Shown here one piece after another: positions 45,215 through 56,223 of a stretch of 64,000 nucleotides of DNA. The stretch spans positions 6,068,093 to 6,132,092 of the forward strand of contig OZ021725.1 of the NCBI GenBank assembly GCA_963978545.1. The letters are read 5' to 3'. The stretch's first letter is position 1, and each line of letters opens with the position of its first letter. The notes below the pieces were generated by a model. That model was given only the letters and a program-made list of their open reading frames with translations. It did not search any database and was not told where the DNA came from. Position numbers and translations under genes: made by a program. Source of the stretch: Linyphia triangularis. Lineage: Eukaryota > Arthropoda > Arachnida > Araneae > Linyphiidae.

Positions 45215-45994
45215 CAGGGTTCCCACGGTCATTGAAAGTCATTAAAAGCCCTTAATATTTTTTAACTTGTTTTTCAAGGCCTTGAAAATGCTTAGAGGTG
45301 CTTAAAAGTCCTTGAAAATGCTTAGAGGTGCTTAAAAGTCCTTGAAAATGCTTAGAGGTGCTTAAAAGTCCTTGAAAATGCTTAGAGGTGCTTAAAAGTC
45401 CTTGAAAAGGCTTAGAGGTGCTTAAAAGTCCTTGAAAATGCTTAGAGGTGCTTAAAAGTCCTTGAAAATGCTTAGAGGTGCTTAAAAGTCCTTGAAAATG
45501 CTTAGAGGTGCTTAAAAGTCCTTGAAAATGCTTAGAGGTGCTTAAAAGTCCTTGAAAATGCTTAGAGGTGCTTAAAAGTCCTTGAAAATGCTTACAGGTG
45601 CTTAAAAGTCCTTGAAAAGGCTTAGAGGTGCTTAAAAGTCCTTGAAAAGGCTTAGAGGTGCTTAAAAGTCCTTGAAAAGGCTTAGAGGTGCTTAAAAGGC
45701 CTTAATTTTTGCCGGAGGTTGTGTGTCCAACTGCAAAATTTATAGAATTTAACTCGGGCTTTTCATCCCCGCGTGAGCGCCACTTATCTGCACCGTATCG
45801 AAATTATCTGATATATTTGTGTTATGGCATCCACCAGCTTGTAACGTTTTTCGCAGAATATACTTTATTAAAAATTTATATAAAGACATGATGCCTGAAA
45901 ACAAGTTTTCAAAGGTCCTTAAAAACATTATTTAGGTCCTTAAAAGTCATTAAAGAGTCACTGAATTTCATTCTGTGATTTAAGTGGGAACCCT
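45215..45994 (+). mobile_element. MITE D, copy 5, with minisatellite expansion
   Basis: cagggttcccacggtcattg to gtgggaaccct; 780 bp instead of about 420 because of an internal 30-bp array. Confidence 0.88.
45281..45700 (+). repeat. 30-bp minisatellite, about 14 units
   Basis: Unit cttgaaaatgcttagaggtg + cttaaaagtc, nearly perfect; a few units have aagg for aaatg or tacagg for tagagg. Arose from the two-unit motif that every D copy contains. Confidence 0.95.
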
Positions 45995-46195
45995 TATAAA
46001 TAATCGATTATGGGTTTATTGTTGTTTTTTTAAATTTAAATTCTCCCTTTTAAAAGGATACCTCATTTGTAATAATACCTCAACAAGAAGTATTTTTAAT
46101 AATTTTTTGAAGACATAATTGGTAACTAGTTTTCTTTAGTAAAGTGTTTTTTAAAATGCGTGTTCTCAATACTACATTATCAGTCTACTGAGAGG
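45995..46195. other. Unassigned spacer
   Basis: No feature seen. Confidence 0.4.
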
Positions 46196-46850
46196 CGACT
46201 GCAATTTTTGGACCCCATCGAACATCATTCTTATTTTTTTATAGAAATTAGAGAAAAGTGAGTAGATTAAGAATCCACTGGTCTGCCGTGGTAAAAATGG
46301 CCGAAACTGGTTAAAAATCAACTTTTAATAAGTTGAACTAAATCCAATTGCCAAATGAGCAATAACTTGCCAGATAATGAGCATTTTTTTTTTTTTATTT
46401 GGTAACCCTCACTCTTTAATTATCAATTAAGAAGGTTGCAGACGATTCAGATATCTGGCGACGATCTGCTTGCATCTATTAAAAGGGAGCCAAGTTGGCA
46501 ATAAACATTACGTCACGGATGACGTAACTGATATCGCCAATTTGGCTTACTTTTTAAATATACGCATTTTCTAAGCCAGATATCAGAAATCGTTTGCGCT
46601 TTTTCTCATTGAAAATCTAAATGCAGGGTTGCCAGACGAAAAAGTGAGTTCTCTTTTTGGCAAGTTATGACATATTTGGCAATCGGATTTTAGTTCAACT
46701 TATTAAAAGTCAATTTTTGATCAGTTTCGGCCATTTTTGCCTCGGCAGACCAGTGGATTCCTAATCTATTCACTTTTCTCCAATCTCTATAAAAAAAATT
46801 CAGAATGATGTTCGATGAGGTCCAAAAATTGCAGTCGCCTCTCGGACTAT
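46196..46850. mobile_element. Foldback MITE A, copy 6
   Basis: tactgagaggcgactgcaat to cgcctctcggacta; CRE-like palindrome 46508-46527. Confidence 0.87.
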
Positions 46851-47396
46851 TATTTATGTACCCTTTTCTCAGAAACTGCAGGCAACTGTCTTCCTGAAAT
46901 TTTTACCACATATTCCTTTTATGTATCTGTATATACTGAAGTGAGATTTTATTGTTATTTTAAAAACATTTTTTGCTTTGGCTCTTTTCGGCAAAAAAAA
47001 AAAAAAAAGCTAATGATTTTTAACAAATTTGAGTGACTTTCACAAAAATTCATTTAAAAAAAAAGGTAAATGAATTAAAATCAAAAGCCAACTTCAGTAG
47101 AATAACAAGTGTCTGCTAAATGCACTGAAAAAAAAATTATGCTTCTATGTCAAATACTTTCTCAATAAAAGGTACATGAAATATGCCGAATTAACATTAC
47201 CGGTATAGAGGGTGCCAACTCCCATTCATGAAAGGACATGAATTTAAAAACTCGAAAATAACGTCTAATATATTTTATTTCATGTTTGAAATCCTAACGT
47301 CAATACATATGGTGTGACTCCCCCTGATTATGTCCATTGCTATTTTAATTTTTGTTTATAATAGATTGACATTAAATAAAAATAACTTTTATCTAA
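46851..47396. other. Unassigned
   Basis: No gene; A-run at 46993-47008. Confidence 0.35.
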
Positions 47397-47875
47397 TAGA
47401 CTGAAAGGCGACAGCAATTTTTGAACCCCATCGAACATAATTCTGAACTTTTTATAGAAATTAGAGAAAAGTGAGTAGATTACGAATCCACTGGTCTGCC
47501 GCGGCAAAAATGGCCGAAACTGGTCAAAAATCGACTTTTAATAATTTGAACTAAATCCAATTGCCAAATGCGCCATAACTTGCCAAATAATGACCTTTTT
47601 ATTTGGTAACCCTCACTCTTAAATTTTCAATTAAGAATGTTAGACGATTCGGATGTGTGGCTGTGGCTCACTTGCGTCTTTCACAAATGAGTAATGTACG
47701 TCATAAATGACGTAACTGATGTCGCCAATTCGACTTACTTTTAAAAGATACAAGTTTTCCGAGCCAGAGATCAGAAATCATTTGCGCTTTTTCTCATTGA
47801 AAATCAAAACGCAGTGGGTTGCCAGACGAAAAAGTGTATTCTCTTTTTTACAAGTTATGACATATTTGGCAATCG
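47397..47875. mobile_element. Foldback MITE A, copy 7 (right part lost)
   Basis: tagactgaaaggcgacagca, then the family body, ending abruptly at catatttggcaatcgg where SINE-1 copy 8 begins. The rest of the right arm does not reappear after the SINE, so a deletion accompanied or followed the insertion. Diverged CRE-like palindrome near 47695-47714. Confidence 0.83.
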
Positions 47876-48056
47876 GTTGGTTGTTGTTTTCAGATTATCT
47901 GGCTCCGTCAGCAACACGAGGGCTATTATGCGCCGAAACATTCGTCATTAGACAAGCCAACATACATTTACAAACACCCATGCCTAACACGTTACACGAA
48001 CCCGCAACCTCGCGGTTAAGAAGCTAGCACGCTAACCACTACACCGTTTGGTCGGC
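47876..48056 (-). mobile_element. SINE-1 copy 8
   Basis: ggttggttgttgttttcag to gtttggtcggc. No clear target duplication, which fits the deletion next to it. B box damaged (gggttcgtgtaacg). Confidence 0.88.
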
Positions 48057-48124
48057 TTGGCGCTTATGAGACTTGTATGGAAGCTAATTTAGCATGTCTT
48101 ATCTCTGTGAGTGAAAATATCAAG

Positions 48125-48344
48125 GCCGACCAAACGGTATAGTGGTTAGCGTGCTGGCTTCTAGACCGCGAGGTTGCGGGTTCGAGCCCCGTGTAGGCAT
48201 GGGTGTTTGTAAATGTATGTTGGTTTGTTAAATGACGAAATGTTTCGGCGCATTATAGCCCTCGTGTTGCTGACAGGTGCCAGATAATCTGAATACAACC
48301 AACCAAAAAAAAGAAAAAAATAGATAAAAAGAAAATAGATAATA
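48125..48344 (+). mobile_element. SINE-1 copy 9 with A-rich tail
   Basis: Exact 12-bp duplication GAAAATATCAAG at 48113-48124 and 48345-48356. After the usual aatacaaccaacc end there is an A-rich tail of about 40 bp (with tag interruptions), the only copy with one. B box ggttcgagccccg. Confidence 0.9.
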
Positions 48345-48356
48345 GAAAATATCAAG

Positions 48357-48595
48357 CAAATAGAAAATAAATTGATACAATTTGAGTAACTGTCATATAA
48401 TGTTTGTCCGTGCATATATATTTTCGGCAATTCTAACTAATTATACTTTTTAAAAAGTAAATTTTTAGAAATAACTTTTCCGTGATTCTAATAGGAAGTA
48501 TACAGAATTTTATCATGATAAGTTAATTTCTACAGACTCCAGCCTTCTAAAATCAGTGTACATTTAACTTGCACTGTTTAAAGTAACCTGAAGCA
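48357..48595. other. Unassigned spacer
   Basis: No feature seen. Confidence 0.4.
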
Positions 48596-48603
48596 TTTCT
48601 GAC

Positions 48604-48940
48604 CATCGATATAGATAAACAACTGGATAGACTGCTTAACGCTGGGAAAATGAAGCCGTTGCCAGATGCAATTGGTGGGATAAAAAATACGGATTGCCGA
48701 GGATTGAAAATAAAATTTTGGGTTGTACACAGAAGAAATGTCAATAGTAGACCTTAATTAGTAAAAATGTGCAAAAAAAATATATACTCTAACACTTTAC
48801 AAGGTTTTTCGCATTCCCATCCAACTATAAAAGTGAACTGCGATTGGTTAATCTTCCCACCAGCTTCGCAATCCCCTGGCGCGTTTTTCTCTTTGCATTG
48901 ACAATAGAGCAGTCTATCCAGTTGTTTATCTATATCGATG
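48604..48940. mobile_element. MITE F, copy 3 (intact)
   Basis: catcgatatagataaacaac to its inverse ..tatatcgatg, 337 bp, exact 8-bp duplication TTTCTGAC (48596-48603 and 48941-48948). Confidence 0.93.
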
Positions 48941-49059
48941 TTTCTGACACATGGCAGCAGAAAGAGATTCTAGGTCAGCGTTCGCCACAACTTTCAGAAG
49001 CGGTCCGTATGACTTACGTTGAAGCTTTTCGTTGGCCGGATGCACCAAAATATGCATCT

Positions 49060-49784
49060 TTAAGGGGTTCCAGTACCGAAATTTTTTCAAAAATCCCAAA
49101 TTTTTTTTCTGATTTTAAAAAATAGTTCCTACATTCCTGAAGATAATGATGTTTTTATCTTATTCCTCCGGTGATTAGAACGCCACAAAAATACCTATTA
49201 TTTAAACATCACTAATGGACATAACACCTTGAAGCGTCTACTTAAAGTGCGTTTTTCGAACACTAGTGTTTTTCACAGATGTTGCATATTCAAATCGATA
49301 TATCTCCAGAACCATTAATAATTGGCTATTCAAATTTTTGGAGCGTTTAATTTGTATAGTTTTAAATATTTTGTCTTCGCAGAATTTTATTTTTTTAATT
49401 CTGTTTTAAAATATAACATTTAACGTAAAAGATAACATAAAAAAAAAAGCAAAAATTTCAATATTTTAACTTTGAGAATTTTTTTTAATTCACCTATCAA
49501 AATTCTGTGAAGACAAAATTTTCTTTATATAATTATGTATTACAGAGAGATTTCACTTTGAAAAAAAAAAAATTATTTTTTCTTGACTTATATCAAAATA
49601 CGCAAACATCAATTATTATGGATTTTTCTTGGTTTTTAAATTTTTTTTAAATAACTAAACACAATATTTAAAAAAACATTTTCTCAAAGATGTATAAATA
49701 GTATCTCATACATAAAATAAATTTTTGACATAAAAATGTTCATAAACAAAGTTTTTTTTTATTTTCGGTACCGGACCCCCTTAA
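49060..49784 (+). mobile_element. MITE B, copy 4
   Basis: TTAAGGGGTTCCAGTACCGA to ttcggtaccggaccccc + TTAA, 725 bp. Confidence 0.9.
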
Positions 49785-50558
49785 TTATCATCGATTTAAT
49801 AGTATGATCATTTCTGAAAACTGGAAAAAAATATTAGTTTTTTTTATCCTTATAAAATTACCATTAATATTTGATTCTTTTTTTTTTTTTTTTTTTCTTC
49901 TTTTTCTTTTTCTTTAATCTTTTGTGGTGCCAGGGGGCTGCAGAAAAATCTGTCGCAGGCCATGTCGTGGAGAACGCTGTTCTAGATCAATGATAAGTTT
50001 TTCGATTTCTTCTACATACTTAGTCACGTTTTAACATTAGAAGCACCTCACTTGAGCATCATTGGTTATTAACTAAAAGTATGCGCTGACCAGAAATCTT
50101 GAGAAATTTTCCTATTTCTGAGATCTCTATCAAACGAAGTAATTTGAGGAGGGTATTTTGAGTTTCATTTGCGGTCATGCTAAATTATTGACCGGATCCC
50201 AATAACTCGGAAAATAATCTATTTATCAATTTAGTTATTCTGACTCTTGGAAAAAAGAGCTTTACCGATTTGCCGATGACTCATTGTGGCAATTAGTGGA
50301 CATTGGTTATTCTTGTTTTAAGATGTTTTTTGTAGGGAGCTCTGAATTTTTTTTTTTTTTTTTTTTTGAAAATTCGGTAATTCAGTAGGAAGTTGAAGGA
50401 TGCAGTTTTCACACATGCTAAAAAATCCCGTTTTCCTACTCATAGTAAAAAATAATTCCTTTTTTATCGGCAGATGGCGCTTTACGTCAAATGCTTAATA
50501 TTTGGCTTTCCTCTCAAAATATTGGGCAGTGGCTCACGGTTATTTACATCGCCATCTG

Positions 50559-50604
<46 letters not shown>

Positions 50605-50708
50605 CGTGTCTGTGAAAACAGTATCTTTTAACACTCAAATGTTGGTGCATTACTGATTTTTAAAAAGTCCCAATACCTTGGGAGCAACTTGCTACTAGGC
50701 TTTACTTA
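49785..50708. other. Unassigned with T-runs
   Basis: No gene. T-runs near 49877-49897, 50348-50367 and 50569-50602. Confidence 0.35.
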
Positions 50709-51371
50709 TAGTCCGAGAGGCGACTGCAATTATTGGACCTCATCGAACATCATTCTGAATTTTTTATAGAGATTGGAGAAAATTGAGTAGATTATGAATC
50801 CACTGGTCTGCCGTGGCAAAAATGGCCGAAACTGATCAAAAATCGACTTGGAATGAGTTCAACTAAAATCCGATTGCCAAATATGTCATAACTTGCGAAA
50901 AAGAGAACACACTTTTTCGTCTGGCAACCCTGCATTTTGATTTTCAATGAGAAAAAGCGCAAACGATTTTTGATCTCTGGCTTGGAAAATGTGTATCTTT
51001 TAAAAGTAAGCCAAATTGGCGACATCAGTTAAGTCATCCGTGACGTAATGTTTATTGCCAACTTGGCTCCCTTTTAATAGATGCAAGTTGACCGTCGCCA
51101 GATATCTGAATCGTCTGCAACCTTCTTAATTGATAATTAAAGAGTGAGGGTTACCAAATTAAAAAAACATGCTCATTATTTGGCAAGTTATGGCTCATTT
51201 GGCAATTGGAATTAGTTCAACTTATTAAAAGTCGATTTTTGACCAGTTTCGGCCATTTTTGCCACGGCAGACCAGTGGATTAGTAATTTACTCGCTTTTC
51301 TCTAATTTCTATAAAAAAAAATCAGAATGATGTTCGATGAGGTCCAAAAATTGCAGTTGCCTCTCGGTCTA
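50709..51371. mobile_element. Foldback MITE A, copy 8 (next to splice acceptor)
   Basis: TAGTCCGAGAGGCGACTGCA to gttgcctctcggtcta; TTA on both sides (50706-50708, 51372-51374). CRE-like palindrome 51029-51048 (one base changed). Its right edge lies 24 nt from the start of an IMMP2L exon. Confidence 0.9.
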
Positions 51372-51395
51372 TTATTAATGGTGTTCATTTTACAG

Positions 51396-51495
51396 GTCTT
51401 CCAACCGAGAAAAGTACATCTCTATCCCAACCGGCCACTGTTGGGTTGAAGGAGACCACATGTCACACAGCATGGACAGCAATTTCTTTGGACCG
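51396..51495 (+). CDS. IMMP2L: IMMP2L internal exon (GD box)
   Basis: A 100-bp exon with acceptor ttcattttacag and donor gtagga. The first base finishes the split Lys codon; 33 codons follow, from SSNREKY through IPTGHCWVEGDH to MDSNFFGP. WVEGD followed by HS.DS..FGP is the signature C-terminal box of S26 peptidases, structurally important around the active site, and here it matches IMMP2L rather than IMMP1L. The acceptor lies only 24 nt after the end of a family A MITE (50709-51371), so the branch point must sit in this short stretch or in the MITE. A piggyBac-like MITE begins 63 bp after the exon. Confidence 0.93.
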
Positions 51496-51557
51496 GTAGG
51501 AACCTTATACCATAGTCCATCCCACATTCAAACCAAATAAATATTTGAAACAAGTAA

Positions 51558-51662
51558 TTAACCCTTTGCACTCGAGGCCCCATTCGCTTGGAGGAACCAA
51601 CAGCTCGAGACGTCTCGCAGCATTTTTGGTTCGGTTCGTGGTTGCGAACCCGCTTCAAAGAA
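51558..51662 (+). mobile_element. piggyBac-like MITE H, copy 3 (truncated)
   Basis: TTAACCCTTTGCACTCGAGG, then cagctcgagac and gcatttttggttcggttcg as in copies 4 and 5; right end missing. Confidence 0.75.
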
Positions 51663-51699
51663 CTAAACATAACATAAGATCTTTAAAGTACTAAACATA

Positions 51700-52145
51700 A
51701 CAAAGAACATAACATAATGAGCATTCTTTAACCAACTGCTCTTTAGTTTTCAATAAAGGAGAGTGCAGCTGCAGTTGATTTCATTTATCTGGCATCGAAT
51801 ACTTGCATCTTTTAAAAATGACCGAATTTCTGTCATCAGTGGCTTAATATTTATTACGAACATTGCTCGCCTTTGAAAAATTTCAAGTATTTGGCTCCAG
51901 AGAACTTAAACCGTTCGCACTCTTCTTTATTGAAAACTAAAGAGCGGTAGACTGAAGATTGCTCATTATTTGGAAAGTCATGACATATTTGACTGTCGTA
52001 TTTTGTTCAACTCATTCAGAGTCGAATTTGATTTCGGCCATTTTTGACCTGGCAGACCAATATATTAAATTTCTTCCGGCATTCCTCTACACTGTATAAC
52101 AGTGTAGAGAAATGATACATAATGATGTTCGGTGAGGTACCTCAC
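51700..52145. mobile_element. Diverged relative of MITE A
   Basis: Shares order and motifs with A (ttggcaag-like, tttcggccatttttgacctg, cagaccaat, atgatgttcggtgagg) but at low identity, and has its own 25-bp hairpin ctctacactgta / tacagtgtagag-type at 52084-52108. Confidence 0.6.
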
Positions 52146-52885
52146 TGTCTTCTTTCAAACAATAATTCAATGTCCGTTTCTACCCTGTGTCAGATAAATT
52201 GCTAATCTGAAGGTCAAGTCCATCCTCCTGTTAGTCAGACTATATACCTATCAAAATACAGTACCCGTTAATTAACGATGCAAGTTCTATCATCAAGATC
52301 CCAGCCAAGAGATCGGCTCTAATGCTTTTGGGTCCACTGATCAGTCAAAAGACTTATCACTCGGCTGTGTTCCCCGACATCAATCAAAAATGCAAGTATT
52401 TGGCTCCAGAGAAGGTAAACCGTCGGCACTCTTCTTTATTGAAAACTAAAGAGCGATAGACTGAAGAATGCTCATTATTTGGAAAGTCATGACATATTTG
52501 ACTGTCGTATTTTGTTCAACTCATTCAGAGTCGAATTTGATTTCGGCCATTTTTTCCCTGGCAGACCAATATATTAAATTTCTTCCGGCATTCCTCTACA
52601 CTGTATAACAGTGTAGAGAAATTATACATAATGATGTTCGGTGAGGTACCTCACTGTCTTCTTTCAAACAATAATTCAATGTCTGTTTCTACCCGGCGTC
52701 AGATAAATTGATAATCTGAAGGTCAAGTCCATCCTCCTGTTAACCTATCAAAATACAGTACCCGCTAATTAACGATGCCAAGTCCTATCATCAAGATCCC
52801 AGCCAAGAGATCGGCTTTAATGCTTTCGGGTCCACTGATCAGTCAAAAGACTTATCACTCGGCTGTGTTCTTCGACATCAATCAA
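51881..52885 (+). repeat. Tandem duplication, ~509-bp period
   Basis: aagtatttggctccagagaa starts near 51885 and again near 52394; everything from there to ggctgtgttc..cgacatcaatca (52380; 52884) is repeated with few changes. The second copy lacks a short piece around 52740. Confidence 0.9.
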
Positions 52886-53279
52886 CCTTCTGCTGGACTG
52901 GGCTGGCTTAATCTCTGGAACACACGTTGAGTAACGATCGGCCCGGGATTATTGGAGTTGGAATCTGTTGAGGTGGACGTAAATTTCCAGATGGCTTATT
53001 CTCTCGGACTGAAAGTTTTGTGTATAAATTGCATGGTTGCGCAGTTTTAATGCCACTTTGTTAATGTCGTTTCAGTTTGTGGGGAGTATCGTGATAGCAC
53101 GAAGGATAGCACGCTAAGAACGAATTTCGCTCATTGTGCTCCAGGTGCTTTGCACAAATATTTCTGAAGGTGCTTGGAAGCTCTTAACTTCTGAATTTTA
53201 TTTGGTGTTCCTAAAGCTTTGTAGTTGGATTCGATATGTTGGCGCTAAACCTACACGGGGGCTAACTTGCACCGAAATA
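52886..53279. other. Unassigned, mixed composition
   Basis: No gene or repeat family recognised. Confidence 0.35.
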
Positions 53280-53859
53280 TTAAGGGGGTCCGGCACCTCC
53301 ATAGGAGCCCATGTTAAATTCAACAACTTTGGGGGCATCTCATTTAATAACCGATTCTTCAATCATTATGAAACTACTTTCACAGTATAATATTTAGATA
53401 CTTTTGAATACTTTAACACGAGATTTTTGTTAATTTTTGAAAATTAAAATAATTATGATTTTCTAAAAATATGTTTAAGAAAATTTTAAAAATTTTAGAC
53501 TAATTATTTTTTTTAAAAGAAAGTATGCTACTTATCAATAATTCCTCGTGTTAAAGTACTTAAATACATAAGAGAGACATATGTAAAAAATTTCAAGCAT
53601 TTATGTCATATAGATTTTAAGCTATGTGCCCCCAAACACGAAAAAATGGCATTTTGAGATATTCGACTTTGAAGTTACAAAACATGCATTAAACACCTAC
53701 ATTTTGTTTACTTCAAAAAATTATTAAAAATACTTTGAAATAAATAAGATATAAATACAAATGTGGCATCATTTTAAAGAGAAAAATGCATATTCTGATA
53801 AACAATAATAAACTCGAAATTAATAACCTGAAAAATTTTCATGTGCCGGACCCCCTTAA
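53280..53859. mobile_element. TTAA element with GGGGGTCCGGCAC ends
   Basis: TTAAGGGGGTCCGGCACCTC to catgtgccggaccccc + TTAA; 580 bp. Termini resemble B for 12 bp, but the interior is unrelated (contains cctcgtgttaaagta / taacacgag inverse motifs). Confidence 0.85.
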
Positions 53860-53940
53860 GATCTCTTATATTAAGAGCCCTTATATCTTTGTGCTGGAGA
53901 TAAAGGACATTATGTCCATTTTTTTATTAATTGTAATAAA

Positions 53941-54055
53941 TAAATGGTTGGTTGGTTGAACTCCCGGCTGGGAGTGGAAAGGAAGGACTTTGTGAACTAG
54001 CACCTGCCTCCGCGTACATATGTGAGAGAACCAACTCTCTGGAACAGGTTGAGGT
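53941..54055 (-). mobile_element. SINE-like fragment with CAACCAACC end
   Basis: Minus strand: acctcaacctgttccagaga ... actcccagccgggagttcaaccaacca. Shares only the CAACCAACC terminus with SINE-1 and SINE-2. Confidence 0.4.
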
Positions 54056-54479
54056 AAAAAAAAAAAAAAGGGGGGGGGGGTGTTGAATCATTTCGGTACA
54101 GAAGGAATTTTTTGATGTTACCATTTCAATGCTTTCTCCGGGTGAGGACGTGGATCAGCGAACCGCGTGGCGTCTCCTAAACATGCGATCAAAAGAAAGA
54201 GAAAAAAAAAATTCTATGATCGATACTTCCAATTTCTTATCAATGCCAATAACAATGAGAAAAACTTTCATTAAGCTGTTTCTATGAGTAACGAAGAAAC
54301 AAATTTTAATTGGAGGTGACGACTAGCCCGCATTGGTCGACCTACCATGCCTTATCAGACTGAATGCGCCGCCTTATCAGACTGATTCAATCCAGTGCCA
54401 TGGCCAATTATGTAAACTATCATCTTTGTTAAGTGCCAACCCAGAGACCTGAAATCACTATATATGGCCACTGATCTCT
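54056..54479. other. Unassigned
   Basis: A-run followed by a G-run at 54056-54079. Around 54325-54385 an echo of gccttatcagactgaat occurs twice. No gene. Confidence 0.35.
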
Positions 54480-54487
54480 ACTATAAC

Positions 54488-54823
54488 CATCGATATAGAT
54501 AAACAACTGGATAGACTGCTCCATTGTCAATGCAAAGAGAAAAACGCGCCGGGGATTGCGAAGCTGGTGGGAAGATTAACCAATCACAGTTCACATTTAT
54601 AGTTGGATGGGAATGCGAAAAACCTTGTAAAGTGCTAGAGTATGTATTTTTTGGCACATTATTACTAATTAAGGTCTACTATTGACATTTCTGCTGTGTA
54701 CAACCCAAAATTTTATTTTCGATCCTCTGCAATCCGTATTTTTTTATCCCACCAATTGCATCTGGCCACGGCTTCATTTCCCCAGCGTTAAGCAGTCTAT
54801 CCAGTTGTTTATTTATATCGATG
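54488..54823. mobile_element. MITE F, copy 4 (intact)
   Basis: 336 bp with the exact 8-bp duplication ACTATAAC (54480-54487 and 54824-54831). Opposite internal orientation to copies 3 and 5. Confidence 0.93.
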
Positions 54824-54831
54824 ACTATAAC

Positions 54832-55352
54832 TTCTGGATTGCTTCTTAGCGGTTTCTGCTCTGAAAGCAGATGATGTCATTTGAATACTTCCCCCCCATA
54901 GTGCTTTGAAATAGGTTGCCCATAGTTACAAACAAATTTGAACTAGTGTGGGGGGGGGAAGTTGCTAGTATAGATCCCTATGGTGGTTATTAAGCCTTCT
55001 TCAACTTCAAGTCAGTAAGCAAGCTTGCGCTATCCAGAAGTTGTAGTAGAGATCAGTGTATATGGCTCTTTTTCTGATTACTCACTTGGCTTTCTAGCAG
55101 CATGTAGTACTAGACTGTTTTTTATTTGCTAAATACTTCCCAGGAGGAAGTTTATATCTAGTCATTTTTCAGTAGTTTTATTATAAGTCGACTCTTTAAA
55201 AGTGCCTCTTTACTCTTTTTTACTTTGCCACTGTTTACCACGCAATATGCTGACTGAAGTACGGCCGGAACAAGCTCAAAGTTATTAAAAATTGGCTCTC
55301 CTGCACAAATTCAAAACGTGACATGGTGTCTTTTACCTCCGTGTTTCAGATA
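54832..55352. other. Unassigned
   Basis: Contains an imperfect inverted pair around 54832-55050 (cttctggattg.., ..tatccagaagttgtagtagagatcagtg) facing gatctctactataac at 54473, and C-run/G-run segments at 54890 and 54951. Possibly one more palindromic element around F copy 4. Confidence 0.4.
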
Positions 55353-55562
55353 TTGACCCTTTGCCTTCTTCGCGCGGCGGAATCAGCAACTCGAGACTTT
55401 TCCCGCCATTTTTGGTTCGGTTCGCGGTTACAGATCCTCCTTAAAAAAAAAAACTAACCACAGTCATTGGCCTTGCATCGAATTTCCGCATAGTGGTGTT
55501 CTCGATTTGCGGCATCCGATCATGTGATGAGTGAGAGTCACCTCTCGAGTGCAAAGGGTTAA
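55353..55562. mobile_element. piggyBac-like MITE H, copy 4
   Basis: TTGACCCTTTGCCTTCTTCG to ctcgagtgcaaaggg + TTAA. Interior ggccttgcatcgaatttccg is inverted relative to copy 5. Confidence 0.8.
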
Positions 55563-55713
55563 GATCCCTGTGAAAGAAGGTGACTTTACAAAATGTATTT
55601 AAAAGAAATTTTTATTCGGTGGACCTGCTGTCATTCTTAGTTCTTGCACGTATTAGAGAATTTTTTGGCACGGAACCAACACTAAGGCTTTAATGCACCT
55701 GATATCGTTAGAT

Positions 55714-55936
55714 TTAACCCTTTGCGCTCGAACTGCCCTTCTCAGGCGCCACATGATTGGATGCCGCAACACGAGAAGACTACTAGGTTTGATGCGGAAA
55801 TTCGATGCAAGGCCAATGACTGTGTTCAGTTTCTATGAAGTGAATGCTTAACCTCAAACCAAACCAAAAATGCCGCGAAATGTCTCGAGTTGCTGGTCCC
55901 TTCGCGCGAAAAAGGACTCGAGTGCAAAAGGGTTAA
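55714..55936. mobile_element. piggyBac-like MITE H, copy 5
   Basis: TTAACCCTTTGCGCTCGAAC to ctcgagtgcaaaaggg + TTAA, 223 bp, TTAA intact on both sides. Confidence 0.87.
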
Positions 55937-56223
55937 TCTGTGTAAAAGAAGGAATGTTTTCCGAAAAGGAACACTGCCCCCACAATTACGCCTCGAATGG
56001 AAGAAAATCTCTTTAGAAGCTTTCAAGGAACCTTAAACAACAGAAACCATTTTTTTTTATTTTTTTTTACAAACTTCCAAGTTTTTGTTGCTAATTATGA
56101 CAAATCAAATTATGTTTTTATGACTGTGATAAATTTATATTACGTAAAAGCCACCTATATATAAATAGCGATAGAACTGAAATACAAAGTTGTTTCGAAA
56201 TTTCTTCAATGTGCTTATTTTAG
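55937..56223. other. Unassigned spacer
   Basis: No feature seen. Confidence 0.4.

Noticed and set aside
45281..45700. Possible repeat-protein coding region or CRISPR
   Set aside because: Perfect 30-bp units arise inside a MITE and the plus frames contain stops; tandem expansion of the element's own motif.
51422..51670. 82-codon minus-strand ORF
   Set aside because: Shadow of the IMMP2L exon plus MITE H.
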